A stretch of 64,000 bases of DNA, taken from NCBI GenBank assembly GCA_028622995.1, contig JAJQJQ010000033.1, positions 2,666,001-2,730,000 of the forward strand, written 5' to 3'. This DNA comes from Panagrolaimus kolymaensis (taxonomy: Eukaryota; Nematoda; Chromadorea; Rhabditida; Panagrolaimidae). Shown piece after piece: positions 23,372 through 37,231 of this stretch. A model generated the notes under the pieces. The model made no database searches and was not told the DNA's origin. It was given only the letters and a program-made list of their open reading frames with translations. How positions within the stretch are numbered: the stretch's first letter is position 1; each line of letters starts with the position of its first letter. Position numbers and translations under genes: made by a program.

Positions 23372-26300
23372 CAAGGAACGCCCTAAAAAAAGAAGAATGA
23401 AGAAGATGCCATTATTCATTGAGTCATGAAATCGAAGAAACAAGAAAAAAACACGAAATAAGCCAAACTTTTTTTTCATGGGTTTTTCGTTTGGCTTAAA
23501 AAAGTGAGTAAAAACGTTAATCTCAAAAATTGGATTTCCACAAAAAACCCACCAATGGCACTAACTATTTTTTCTATCGTTTTTTTTTGAAAGGTTTTAA
23601 AGCTTGAAAATGTGGCGGAATTTAAAAAAGTGGCTTGGAATGATTGAAATGAATGGATGGACGGGACGCGGTTGACCGGAACATTGTGGCCTTCCACAAA
23701 AAAATTAAAACAAAAGTATCACGTTTCATGCCTGTCCTTGCTGTTTGCTGCTGTTTGGAGCTTTTTTTGTGGTGAGTGAATTAAATAAAAACTCTGGCCC
23801 ACCACCGCCACAATTTGCCTAAAGGCAAAAACAATAACAACAGAAAAAAGAAGAAAAAAGTAAACGAACAAAAAGAATTAAAACTAGGAGGAAATGTGTT
23901 CGAGAAAGATGGGAAGCAAACTTATTAGTTGGAGATTCCTATACAAAATGAGATGATATAAATTAATTTTCATAAGAAAACGTTATAATCCTTAACAAAG
24001 CGCCATTAACATGACTCAAGAATACTGTAACGATAGAGAAATTTTACAAAGTTTTTTTTTATATAAAAAAACCGAACATCCATATTATGCCTGGTTCTTA
24101 CTCAAAATTTTTGAGCATAATGAAACCGTTCTTGCCAACTAACGCCTGAGGAGAAAAAAAGTTTTTAAAGATATTATTGAAAGCCGAAAGAAGAAATAAA
24201 TTGTTGACGACAGTTTCTTACTTTGCGCAAGACTGCACCACCACCAAGCTTTATGTGGAAAGAAAATTCACTCATGGCGCGCGCAATTACATCAAATCCA
24301 TATATCTCGTTTTCTTTTGGATTCAAAGCCTAAAGCTAAAAAAGGGGTCCAAAAATAAGAAGGAAACCAAAAATTTGGTTAACTCTCCGATATATGTTGA
24401 AGAAATTCTCCCGATGGCAAAAAAATAAATAAGAAGAAAGCGCATGTGTCGGCCTTCCGGGAGTTTCCGAAGAAGAAGTGGTGGAGGAAGGCTTCCTAAT
24501 GAGCAATTGAATGAGTATGTACTTTTTCTATTTTCTGAGCTCGATGTTGCAGTACATAGCTTTTTGCAGTCAAGAAAAAGCTTGCGCAATCATTCAAAAA
24601 TTTGTCAAAACAACATAAAAAATTTAGATTTTTTTGGCAGCAAACAAAATAATGACTAATTGAGAGAATATAAAGTTCAAGCCATAAGAGAAAAATGGAA
24701 ACACTCAAAGAAACAAAATCTGAGCACTTTACAGTTTTTACTCTAAATTTTTCTTCAATGAAGCAAAAAGGCCAATTAACGAAAGCTTAAAAGGTGGAAG
24801 CTAACCAACGAAAGATATAAGCAACGGGAAAGGAAAGCAATGCGGGAAACAGATTAACGGCTTCTTTTTTTACTTTCAATATTTTTTTCAACAACAAAAA
24901 AAATTCGAAAGTTGAAAAATTCTTTAAACAAATTTGAAGAAAATTTTTAGCGGCGACAAATTCCCAATGGAATAATGCATTTTTTCGAACGACGTTCTTA
25001 CATATTATGCTTTTGAAGTTTTTAAGTTTTTGTTGTGCTAAAATATTTTCAAGACAGGATGTCCATGAATCATCACCCATCCTTTCTTCCAAAATTTTTG
25101 TGGGGGTGAAGATGCAGCAGAAAGTGTCATTTTTTTCAAAGCAAAAGCTCAAAGAATTATTGAAAATTCTTTGACTATGATTGAATTTCATTGTTGCAAA
25201 GCTTTTTTTGTAATTACGAAGAAGCAAAAGAATACAAAGAAAAGATGAGAAATTTGGTAAATGTTTAAAGAAGAGGGCTTGCTTACATACAGTATTAACT
25301 AAATCAATACATTTATTTTTGATGCCTAATATGGAAAATCTTAAAGGAACATAGCTATTTGATGCCTTTTTTCAAATTTCATTTTCCCGCAATTACCCGC
25401 AAGCGTAAAGATGAAGCGAGCTTTTTTCCGTGTAATACAGTAAACTTGCACGGAAAAAAGCTCGCTTCATCTTTACGCTTGCGGGTAATTGCGGGAAAAT
25501 GAAATTTGAAAAAAGGCATCAAATAGCTATGTTCCTTTAAGATTGGCCGTACTTCGTATTACAACAAAAATTTAGCTAAAAAAATACACAAAAATATCAA
25601 ACATTCCCACCCATTTTATTTATTATTATAAAAAACTATAATATCGTTAGCTTCTTAGAATGACACTCAAGGAGATATTTATTTAAATTCATCATTTATG
25701 CAAGGACATTCTGTCATTGAATAACCCAAATGAGGAAAAAGAAAAAACATGACATTGTATCTCTCTCATTAAGCGTTTTTTTTTCACCAAAAAAAGAAGC
25801 AGCAGCTAACAAGCTAAAACTCTCCGTTATTTTTCTCCTTCTAGGTCATGAACTAGTGTGAATGAATGACTTCTTCCACCAAAAATAAGAAAGAAAAAAA
25901 GACAAAAAGGTCAATTGCGCGAGCGATGAAAGGCATAAATCTCGGGATAACTTATTTTTTCATTCAAAGCTCTATTTTTTTGAGTTCAATTTTTTTTTTC
26001 AAAGTTGATTTACGATATCCCAGACATTCAAAAAATGTCTTTCAAAAAAGAGGTTTTTGTTAAAGTAAAAAAATATATAGGACAAATGGTGACAAGTGAA
26101 TACATTTTCAATGACCACTACCACAACCATAGAAAATTTTGGCTGCTTTTTATAAAAAAAAATTTGAGTCTACAAAAATGGGGGAAATTGTCAAACAAAA
26201 AACACCTGCTGCATTTTTAAAATACGAATTCAGGAAATAAAAGTATTGTTTGTTTTTTGTGTTATTAATGGTTGAGAATAATTTTATAGGGCTTTGTAGT

Positions 26301-29300
26301 ACAGAAAATTATAAAATTTTCAAATAAATTAAATGCTTATGATCAACTAAAACCCATCTAAAAACCTCTTATACAAAGCTTCTCTTTTCTCAATCCCGGA
26401 TTATCATTATTATTTTCATAATCGGTTTATTCTTTTTCTAAAAAAAACTTAAAAAAGAAGATCATAATCAATCCCTGTCAAAATGCCTTAAGGCATTCAT
26501 CTATCATTCATACTCATTTTTTTTATTTTGAAACTGATTCCTTTGAAGTTAATCTTCTTCTCTTTTTTTAAGATTAGAAGTTCCTTAATTCCATAAAAGT
26601 AGCCGACAGCGGAATACACATACATAAAAGAGCATGACTAAAAAAAACAATGGCAACAGGCTCGAATGATTGACCACAAAACTCCTTCAATTCGACAGCC
26701 ATCATTGCGGATGAAGAAAAAGAAAAAAGAACTGGAAAAAAGGCGTCAAAAAAAAGAGTTGAGCCTTGACCGAAGTCTTTTTCTTCTTCAAAATGCGCAA
26801 TGCCTATTTTGAAGAGAAAAATAAATGGCAATGGTGATGAAGATGATGAACTAAACTAAAACAAAAGATTCCCACTTATCCATTATTATTTTTGTCGTCT
26901 TCTTTTTTTCTGGAGCCGAAACATGACTAGAAAAAAATATATAAAAAGAAACAAACACTTAAACAACGACCAGAAAGTCGTTCTTCGTTTTTTCTATCTT
27001 ACAAAAAAAAATGCAAAAAGGGAAGACTACTTTTTTTTGTTTATTTTGCGGAAATGCGGCAAAAAAAAATGCAAGTGCACATACAAAGTGAAGACATGAT
27101 TAGCGAAGATTATAAACATATTTACACACATGAAACAAAAAAACTAATAAGGATTCAAACATAACAAAAAAATTGTACAACTCGCGGCTGTTTTTTGAAC
27201 TTTTTTGTTGTGAAGAAAATGGAGCAACCAACTTAAGATTCCTCAAAAAAAAGTTTCACAGAAAACAAAATTGATGTTGATTTAATAGCGACGATCCTAA
27301 ATTAGCAATAACATAAACACTGACTGCTTCCGTTATTTACTTTTCCTTATCATTTCAGCAGCCTACGAGTTTTAGAAAAAACAACTTCCTGTTGATTTCA
27401 AAATAAAATCAATCATTATTTTTAGCACCTACTTTTATCGTTCTCATTAAAGCAACCTCCACATTTCTCGATAATTTAGTTGTCAACTTAGATACTTATT
27501 ATCATTTCATTTCAGCCTACATACACTTTTTTTAAAAACTCAGTCAAGGCCATAAAAATTTTAACCTTGATTTTTTTTGACAATCCTTTAATTTCCTTAA
27601 AATCCACCGTTATTTAACTCAAAAGGATTTTTCTTTCTTTTTGTGTTACTTCATTAATTAGCAACCCTCGCTTCATCACATTTAAATAAAAGACGCTTTC
27701 AAGGTCATCAAAAAAATAAGACAATGATCGAAGAGGAATAGAGTGGGATCAAATTAATAGATCGTTAAATGAAATAACACCTTCGGCAAAAATCCTTTTT
27801 TTATGTGGTGACAAAAACAGCTGGCAACCTCATGTTTTGAGGTTGCGGCGGCGATCGTCCTTATGAAGCGGCGAAGTCCAAAATTGCAACCTTTAAAAGT
27901 AAAAAAATCACATTAACTAAATAGCACACACCGTAAAAGATATATTTATTATATATTTTTGATATTTTAAAATATCAAATGCAAAATCATAGAAAAGCGT
28001 TAGAAAGGAAAATGTTTTGAAAAAGGGAAAAGCAAAAGCACGCGCGTTTTTTTGATCGAATACAAAAAAAAAGGATCAAAAACAACAGCGTTGAAGATCG
28101 AATAAATAAAATGCATGTAACGAGATTTTTTTAAAGCTGCACAGAAAAGAGACAAATTTTTTTTGAGTCGATTAAAAAGATAAACAAAAAACAATGAAAA
28201 AAACTTTTTTTGATTAAAACAAGATTTTTGAGTGTCATCACCGAATAAAAAAAATAGAAACAAATGAAAGGAAAGAATAATAAAAGAGTATCATAGAAAT
28301 TTCAGGTGATTTAGAAAAATAGGCTTCAAATGTAATTTTTTCTTCAAGGCTTCAAGCATATTTACCTATTTTTCAAGGGCTTTGGAACCACGTATCATAA
28401 ACACAAAAAAATGTTAGAAAAAATACAGACGTAAGTTTGTGGTTTATGTTGGACAAAAGAATGCGAAAACTTGATAAATGTGACGCAAAATTGAAGTGCT
28501 AAACTATGCTTTAAAAAATGCTAATACAAAAGTCAAAGGTTAGGTTTAAGTGAAGAATGTATACAAATAAAAAAAATTTGAGTGAAAAACGGAAGCGATT
28601 GATTGACTAAAGTTCAAATGAGAAGAAATCACAAATTCAATGTTCACATAAATTTTATGTTATTTGCTTGCTGGATGTCCCAATAGTCTGAACTGATTGA
28701 TATTGTGAATCACCGGAAGCAAAGCCTTGTCACACTAATTATTACTCATCAAAGCTCGAAATAAAAACCCAAACTAACAAAAGAGAAAAGATTGTTCAAT
28801 GTTATTCAGAAAAACGACAACAACAAAACAACAAGAAAAAAACACAGATTCCCATGCCTAAATGTAAATATGGAAATAAAAAGAAAACCTTTTTAAAGTA
28901 CAGCCTTGAAGATACTGTTCAGCAAAATAAAAAGGAAAAAACATCTCATCTCAAGAGACTCACTGTTTTTTTTTACAACAACATTAAAAGAAAAAAGACA
29001 CCTACGGCTTTTGAGAAAATTACTTTTAAAAAATGACTCGAAAAAAGAATATATAAGAAGATTGGAAGATACTATTTTTAAAGTCACCGAAGGAAAGAAA
29101 AAACTAAAAAAAAAACAAATCAAAACAGTTTTTTTCTTTTGTCAAAGGAAAAGAAAAAAGTTTTAAAATATAAATTTGTATTCATTGTAAAAAAATTTTT
29201 TTTTTCTTTTGAATTTCAAAAATAAAGCAGCAACCTTTTATGTTGTTTTTGTTGGCTTTTTAAAATCTTTTATAACTGTTTTAACGGGAGGAGCATTCCT

Positions 29301-32300
29301 CCGTTCTTTGTGAAAATTTTCTTTTTTCTTGCCCTTTGCTTTGCCTTGAAGGAAGCCTCACAATAACGACGACTAACTATGAAGGCAGCAGCGACAAAAA
29401 TATAATTCATGCAAAAGTTTATTTGAGTTTTTAACAAAGAAAGAGCGCAACATTATTTAACAACAAAAAAAGACGAAGGAGGCGATGTCGCAATAAGAAC
29501 ACGGCAGCAATGAACAAACTCAAAAAATAATTTCTTTTCAAAGTGTTTTTATTGTTTTTCTTTTGCAAGCAAAATCTACGGCAAAAATTCTTTTTTTTTC
29601 AAAGAAATTCTTCAACATAAAAAAGAGAAAAAAAACCATGGTTGGAGGTTGTAAAGTGTTTCATCTTCAGAAATATGCATTTGTATGATGGTCAGTTGAA
29701 AAATAAAAATTGAAATGCCAAATACGAGTTTGCTTTTCTTCAAGTGGTGGTGGACATTGCGCAACGAATAAAAAAAGAATGATGGAGAAAAGAAACTTTT
29801 TTAAAAGTTTGTTCAAAAAAGGATAAAAGAAGAATGAGTGGAAAATTGCTGTCAATTTAAAGCTGACTTTTTAAAACATTTTTTTGTGTTGCAACAAACA
29901 AAAGAAGGGCCAATGATGAAATTAAGAAAAGAATAAATGAAAATATATGAGCTTTGACCAAATAAAATTAAGTATATTCCATCTTCGTCATCGCTTCTCT
30001 TTACTTTCATTTTGGTTTGCCTTAAAGGGTTGAACTTGATCCACCACTATGGGAAAGAAAAAAGAAGGACAACAGCAAAGTCTAATTGTTCCCGTCCAAT
30101 GTTTCTTTCTATTTTACTTTTATATATTTGCTTGCTTCCTTTCGAAATTTTGTCGTTGGAACTCGAGAAGTTTTGCGCGAAAAAAAGAAGCAAATTGACA
30201 CTGATGTAATTTGCATAAAAGCTTCTAGAAAAGGGAAGGAAGGAACAAATTTTGACAGTTTTTGACGAGGAAAAAAGTTTTTTGATTGACTTTGAGTGAA
30301 TGAAAATTGGGCAAGGAACGAACGTCTTTTGTTGGATGTTCGAAAAATGAGGGATTTTCTAAAAGTATGAAGGAAAAAATATTAAAAAGTGCAGTAAAAG
30401 AATGACTCAACTTTTCGTTGCAGAGAATTAAACAAAAAAAATTCAGACAACTATTGTGGAGCAGGACCTTCTACAATCTCCAATTTCCAAATTTCTTCCC
30501 CGATTCTGATGAGAATCCAAAAGACTCGTGTGAAAAAAAAATTAACCCATTCAAATTTGCTCCAAAAACAAATAAAGTCATTTTTGAAAAGACTAATCTT
30601 TCTTCCCTATTTTTTCTTCTACTCTAATTCTCGAAACACAAGTTATCGTTTAAAATCAAAAACAACAATATACACAACTTCAAAGAGGATTTCCGCCGAC
30701 TTTTTTTTCTCGTCCATTCCAATAAATAAGCAGTTTTTAAAATTATGCAAATTTGCGTAACCATTGGCTTTTTTTCGACAAAAATTATTATTTATGCAAA
30801 GCCGGAGACAGAAAGAAAAACATTTTTGAAAAAAAAAGCAAAAAACTTACGTTTTTTTGTTGGTTTCATTTCCCATGCAGTTGGATAATATTTTGGATAT
30901 TTTGGACAATATACGACTTCCATAATTATATCTCTCTCTCTCTCTTTATTCACTTTTTAGTATTTGTTTGTGAGTGAGTGAGTGAATTATACGAGATGAG
31001 ACGTGAACCGGTTCAAGTGGGATGTTTTGTGTCGGATTTTTATTTTTCAATACACAATAGCTCTACACTTGAACAGATGCGATTCACAATATATATTTTT
31101 TTGGAGAGGACAAAAAATTAATCTAAAAAAAGCTTTTTTTAGTAGATTTTATAGATTCAAAAAATTTGTAAACAAATTAAATTGGAAGGGGTTTTTATAA
31201 ATTTAATATAAAAAACTTTAAAAATTTTAATAAAGTTTTTTGAAAGTGTTTTAGGCGTTGCTTTATTTGTTAGTAAACATTGGCAGAATTAAGAAATACA
31301 TTTGTTACTTTTTTTCTATTTTTAAAACCATGAGAAAAGTAAAGAAAATTAAATAAAAGATTGACATTTTTCCAATTATTCTTGGATGGGAGAAAATGAG
31401 AAGATGGAAAGCAATTTATTTTTGTCTTCTTTTAAAGTTAAAAAAAACTATATACTAACAACTTTTATTTTTTAGAATGTTATATTAAAAAATATAAAAT
31501 TGAATTTCGATCATGAAATAGTCTTAGGTAAAGTTTATCTCCAATGTAAGAGATTTCCGATACAAGCTTTTCATTTTCTTGGTATAAAAACATTTTTATG
31601 TCAGACTTACTTTATCAAAAAATATCAGCCGTTTAAATTTTTTAATATCTTTGATAAATAAATTTCATGTCATTTAAGAAATGTATGAATCAAAAGCACT
31701 TAATCGTGCAAACAATATTTGATTCAAACAATCATTAAATTTCGAAAGTTTTTCGGAGTATCGCTGAAATTTAATTTTTATAGAAAAGGTCAAATAATTG
31801 TAAATACTATTTTTCCACGAATGTCAAAATTTTTAATAAACAATCTGATGATCATTTTTATTGCCTCCAACGAAAAAACGATGATCATGATGGCGCCGAT
31901 GTTCATAATTTTTTTACGATTAAAAAATGCCGTTTAAAGGATATGGGAGCGAACAAGTTTAATGGAGGGCGAGCACAGAATTGCACCTTTTTTATGGAGC
32001 ACACGAAGAATGAATTACATGGGACAAAAGTCATTGAAAAAACTCCACAAATATTTTCTCATAAAAAAATGGAGTTTTTTTTTGGAAATAATAAAAAGGT
32101 TTGGCAGCAATGGACTGCAGCTTGGAAGAAAATATATGGTGGAGGACAACAAAAGAAAGCAAGCAAAAACACATGGAATAAAAAAGTCATCCATCATTAA
32201 AAACAAAAGCCACAATACACATTTATTCATACTATTTTTTTAACGATAAAAGTCACAAAAGTATTTTTTGACGATTATTCCCAAGTTATAGTAAAAAAGA

Positions 32301-35300
32301 TGCGATGTCAAAGGCAACGTGAAACCCATCCATCATTACCATCACCGAATGAGGAGATGATGCTTCTGGCGCCATCATAAAATAGGACATGATAGCTATA
32401 GGTTAACTTAAAAAGAGCTTAAAATAAAATTAACAAAGTTGTTTAGAATCATTAACAAAAAAAATACACCCAAAAAGTAAGAAACCGCCTCAAGCAAACT
32501 AAAGGAAAATAGATTCAATAAGGTTCATTATATTTTATTCTCCGGAAAAGCTAAAGAAATGAAAGCTCTTTCCGAAATGAATCTCACTCATTTTTGTTGT
32601 TTTTAAAACACTTTTGAAAATGGGAAAAAGGCGTTCCTCGAGGTTCTCATCAATTATGCAAATTTTAATAGTCTGTAGAAAAAAATATGCGCAGAAATGA
32701 ATCCAAGCGGAAAAGAGAAGAAAAGCTTCCAAAAAAAAGCGATGGAAGCTGGCTGGATTAAGTTTCGAGTGAAACAAACTCGTAGATAAATGGCTCCCCA
32801 AAGAACATCCAAATAAAAAAAAATCCTTCAAAGCGAAAAATGTAATAAAAAAAGGACAAAAATAGCAACCGATTGCCGAAAATGTAAAAATATAAATGCC
32901 CAAGGTTTGAAAAAGTTTGCACATTTAACATGAGATCCATTTCTCTGCGCAAAACGAAGAAGAAATTTAATATCTTCGTGTTGTTTTTAAAACGGAAACT
33001 ATACAAAACCGAAACCAATTTTCCTTTTGGCAGTTTTTCTTATTTCCTTAAGGATATGTCATTTTCATAATATTTTCTTCTTCTTCTTGAACCAATCAAA
33101 TAAATAAATGCTTTCTTTTTTTGACTTTGACAATGTTTTTGAAAAGCTGTTATTAATGCGCGAAAAAAAGAGAGAAGAAGAGCGTTTCTTCTCGACCTCT
33201 TCTATTTCTTCCAAAAACAAAATGGCTAATTACATTTTTTCTTTCTTTTGGACATCGGGAAATTAATAAATGAGGTAATGAAAAATGAATAAATATCGTT
33301 CAGTTTTCAATCTTCTTGTTGTGAAAGTAAAAAAGCAGAGAGAAAATAAAAAGAAGAAGAATGTTTTTGGCTTTTTTCTTTTTATTTAGCGAAAGCCAAA
33401 TCGAATATTTTTTTTTATTATCATCATTGAATATGCAATGTTGAAAACAGAATAAAAAAAACTATTCCTTCCTTGTTCAATCATTCATTCCAAAGCTGTT
33501 TTTTTTTCTCCGTGTTAGTTCAAAGAGCGATTGCTATAAATAATGTATAATATCGACTATGATAAAAATATTTATGAAAAAAAAGCTTTATAAATAAAGC
33601 TTGAATTTAAACCAGATAAAAAACACCATAAAAATTGCGAGAATTTAGAAACTTTCTAATTACAGTAAATTAAATATATTTCTTATTTTTAAACCTTCTT
33701 TGTTGGTTTTTTTAAATTTGCAAAAAAAACTTTCAGTTTAAAAAGAAGCTTAAAACAGATTATTTTAAGTTAAAAGAAACAAAACATAAAACATTGTTGG
33801 AAATCAACAAATAAAATAAAATTCACGCAACACAAAACCTTGCAAGCAAAATGTTTATGTGATTTTTTTAAATCGAAAACATCAAAACATCAGAGTTTAA
33901 ATTAAAAGCAATCCCAAAGCTGTCATCAAGAAAAAAATGGACAAAAACTTCTTCAAAAAGGAAAGAAGGAGATTTTGTTTTTCAAGAAAAAAAAAACAAA
34001 CATGGCAATTTCAAAGTGGACCCTTGAGGCAATGATGTCTTTGAAGCAGGCGAAGCAGCGGGGAAGCGTTTCATGAATCTTGGTTGCTGTGTTGCAAATA
34101 ATATAAAAAATATGCAACAGCGGCATCTCTTTTTTTTTTATCTCAAATCTTCTCCTCTACTTTTTTTTTATAATACATATTTACGGGAAAAAAGCTGCGA
34201 AAAATAAAACACATACACATTCTTCAGCTTAGTAGTACCACAACGTCGAGACGAGGCTATAGAAAAAAAGTGTGAAATAAAAAAACAGCGATGACACTTT
34301 TTCACGCTTTCATTTTATTTTGTTTTTTTTATTCATGGGATTAATCCTTTTCACCTAAATCAACTAAAAGAATTTTAAACACAACAAAAAAAATCGAAGT
34401 TAAAAATAAATTCATTTTAAAAAAGGTGGAAGAAAAAAATCCAAAAATAAAATTCAAGTACATACTTCTTTTAAAAAATGAATGTAACAAGTTTGTAGCT
34501 GTTAAAAAAAGCGTGAACGATGAAGCTCTTGAGAAATTGAAATAAAAAAAACTCAAAAGTACAAAACGATTTCTTGTTAATTTTTGCGCGCGGAAATTGC
34601 TTTTCCATAAGACACTCTTCTTTTTCTCAAACTGAAAAGAAAAAATACATTTTGTAAATACACACACATGTCTTCAATGGGTTTTTCGATGATAAAATAG
34701 CTAAAACACAATAATGTTGGTATTTGATTTGTGTAAAAGCACTAAATTTCAACATGTATGTTTTAAAATACATAAAAATTCATCCCTGCATTATACTCTA
34801 AATATTCTCATTTTTAATTTAATTTTTAAAGTAAAAATACAATGCAATATCTTTCTTTAATCTTTTCATCAATAAATATTATGCGATTCCCATTCTGTAG
34901 TCGATGGAATTGATTCTAGCGATTTCAACTGACGAGGTGGAGTGGAATGAATGATTTGAAACTTAATCAACATTACTTTTTCATATCCTTTTCTTTTGCA
35001 TATCTAAATACTTTGGTAACAATTTGATTTAGTATTTATACTTGTTGTCTTTGATTTAGGATAGTTTAGCTTTTTCATGTATTGCATTTTGTTAAAATTT
35101 CTAGTTATGATAACTTATATAAAGTGTCGATATGAGACATATTAATAATACTAATAGCATTAAAATTTAATAACCATTTCTTCAAAAAAAAGTGCATTAC
35201 CGTAATCAGTCTGCTTTTTACAAATTATTTTGAAACAAATTGATGATGTCAAAATTACTATATACTCTAAAATAAATATGATAATTATTTAAAGAAAGTA

Positions 35301-37231
35301 AATAATACACAGTTATCCTCTCTTTTCTTGTAAAATACTCCATACAAAACAGCATTAAAAATTATAATTATGCTGTTTTTTTTAAATTTTATTTTCTCAT
35401 TTCTTTGAAAATCTTTTACTATAGGTAAACGGGATGGGATGATTACATTCGTCATTTGAGCTGGTCTTCTTTTTCTTGAGTCAAATTTCGAAACATTCTA
35501 ATTCATAGAAATTATGGTAAAGAGAAATTAGGTCACCGATTATGACGAAAGATTTTACAGTAATTTAAAAGAAAAAAAACTCATTAATCTCTCAACAATG
35601 TTTTCACCTGCTTGGAACCGTGACCTTTTGCAGGTGCTTTGCTTTTAATATTTAATTGAAATGTTAAAAACATGCTTTTTCGATAATTTAAAATTTTTAA
35701 TAATATTTTGCAGCATTTTTTATGTTTTAAGAAAATGTTGCAATCGTGTAATACTCTTTTTCTGTTGCTGAAGCATAAAACTACCGACACAAAAATTCAA
35801 CATTTTTATTACAAATTTAATTGCAGAAATATATATTTTTTCTTTATGTCGCAAGTTAATCCTCATCTTCTTTTTTTATATTAGTTTGTTTTTGTTTTTT
35901 TCTTTGAAATGTTTAAGATTTTTAAATTGTTCAAATATTTAAAAACTAAATTGTCAAGCGGATAAGAAAGAACGTGGTTGAGATAAACTATGGTAATTAT
36001 TTTATTTATTTCGATGAATAAATTTTTAGCAGTTATGTAGGTTTTAATAAACATGCCGGAAATCATACGTAAAATACTCTTTCTTTTTTAAAATTGTTCA
36101 TATCGTTTCCAAGTTTTAAACTTAAAAATATAGCGAATTAATGATTTTCATTGATCAAGAAGCTTCGGATTCCAGAGTGAATACAATTTGAAAATCTCTC
36201 TAACTTTGGCTTTAATTAAAGGTTTTTCTAAAAACAATTACAACAATCGTAATATTCACAATTTTGAGAAAGGCATATTATTTTTAGCTCCTCATTTATT
36301 TTTTTGACGTAAAAACTAAAAATGACTATTATTTATTTATTTTTTTGTTACCGTAAAAAAAAAACAAAACAAAGCTTCATCATTTCATATTTTAAAAAAA
36401 CGTAATAACAACTACATACATAATACTTTCTTATTTCTAGGTTTCCCTTCTCGATACGTAGGTAAAATGACCTACAGTAAAAAATAAAAAGTAAGAAGTA
36501 TCATAAATAATACGCCCTCATTCGTTTTGGCAACATTTTTTTGAGGTTTCTGTTATAGTGTTGATTGCCAGATTGGCATTTATCCATCATTCATCCGCGG
36601 AAGTTCCTCGTATGTGAAACCTTTTCAAATAAAAAATAAAATACTTTAAAAGGTCTTAATTTTTCATTTTTCTTCTTCTTTAATACATACATCTTAAATG
36701 CCTCTTTTTTAATTTTTAAAATCCAAACAAATATCACTACTGTTTATGAATATTTGCTTTTTTGATCTTTTTTTTCTTTGCAAATCTATTTTCTTTTTTC
36801 GACAGAAAACGGTTCATTTTTATGCATCGTGTTTTGCACCAAATAAATTAATTTGTTATTGTTTTATAAAAAATATAATTTTCATAAATTACGTTTTAAT
36901 TATTATTATTTTATATTTCAGTAGTGTTAATACCTCATTTCCGTTTTGGCCTTACACACAAAAAGTAATAACTTATTTGATCATTCATCTTTCAAAGAGA
37001 AGAAAGAAAAACGAAAAAGGTGTTTTGCTTGCTTCTAAAAGCTGTTGTTGCTGCTGCCATAAACTTTTCTTGCTCTCAACAAAATTTATTTTCCAACCCC
37101 CTTTTTTAAATCATAAAAACCGCCTCTTTTTTCTAATATTTTTTTATTATTATTATTACGAACTTTTGGTCAGTCGAAAAAGTCAAAGACTTTATCAATT
37201 CCATTCAAAGGCAAAAAAGTAAAAAAAGAAG
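23372..37231. other. 13.9-kb gene-poor region dense in A and T runs
   Basis: Nothing here has both a coding-like composition and consistent splice signals. The longer open frames (for example 24787-25227 -, 32535-32924 -, 34341-34667 -, 36746-37222 +) are Phe- or Lys-rich low-complexity products of T or A runs and mostly lack an ATG. A (TC)n tract is at about 30931-30948 and a (GAGT)n-like tract at about 30969-30986. The long inverted repeat at 25337-25544 is listed separately. It could hold distal promoter or first-exon sequence of either flanking gene, or undetected non-coding RNA genes. Confidence 0.5.
25337..25544. repeat. Perfect 96-bp inverted repeat with 16-nt loop
   Basis: Left arm 25337-25432 and right arm 25449-25544 are reverse complements at every position I checked. 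The spacer is 25433-25448. Both outer ends stop matching sharply. No target-site duplication is evident, and there is no transposase. Transcription from either side would give a near-perfect 96-bp RNA hairpin. It could be a fold-back/MITE element, a dsRNA-producing hairpin locus, or a rare assembly artefact. Confidence 0.95.

Noticed and set aside
24787..25227. 146-codon minus-strand open frame
   Set aside because: It opens with TTG, is Phe/Lys-rich, and has no splice partners or recognisable motif.
27829..27851. Short hairpin GCAACCTCA...TGAGGTTGC
   Set aside because: Nine-base arms are expected by chance in a window of this size.
32535..33018. Minus-strand Phe-rich frames
   Set aside because: Typical A/T-run artefacts; two frames overlap with neither favoured.
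36746..37222. 158-codon plus-strand open frame upstream of the peptide gene
   Set aside because: Low-complexity hydrophobic product from T-rich DNA. The next gene has its own signal peptide and start.
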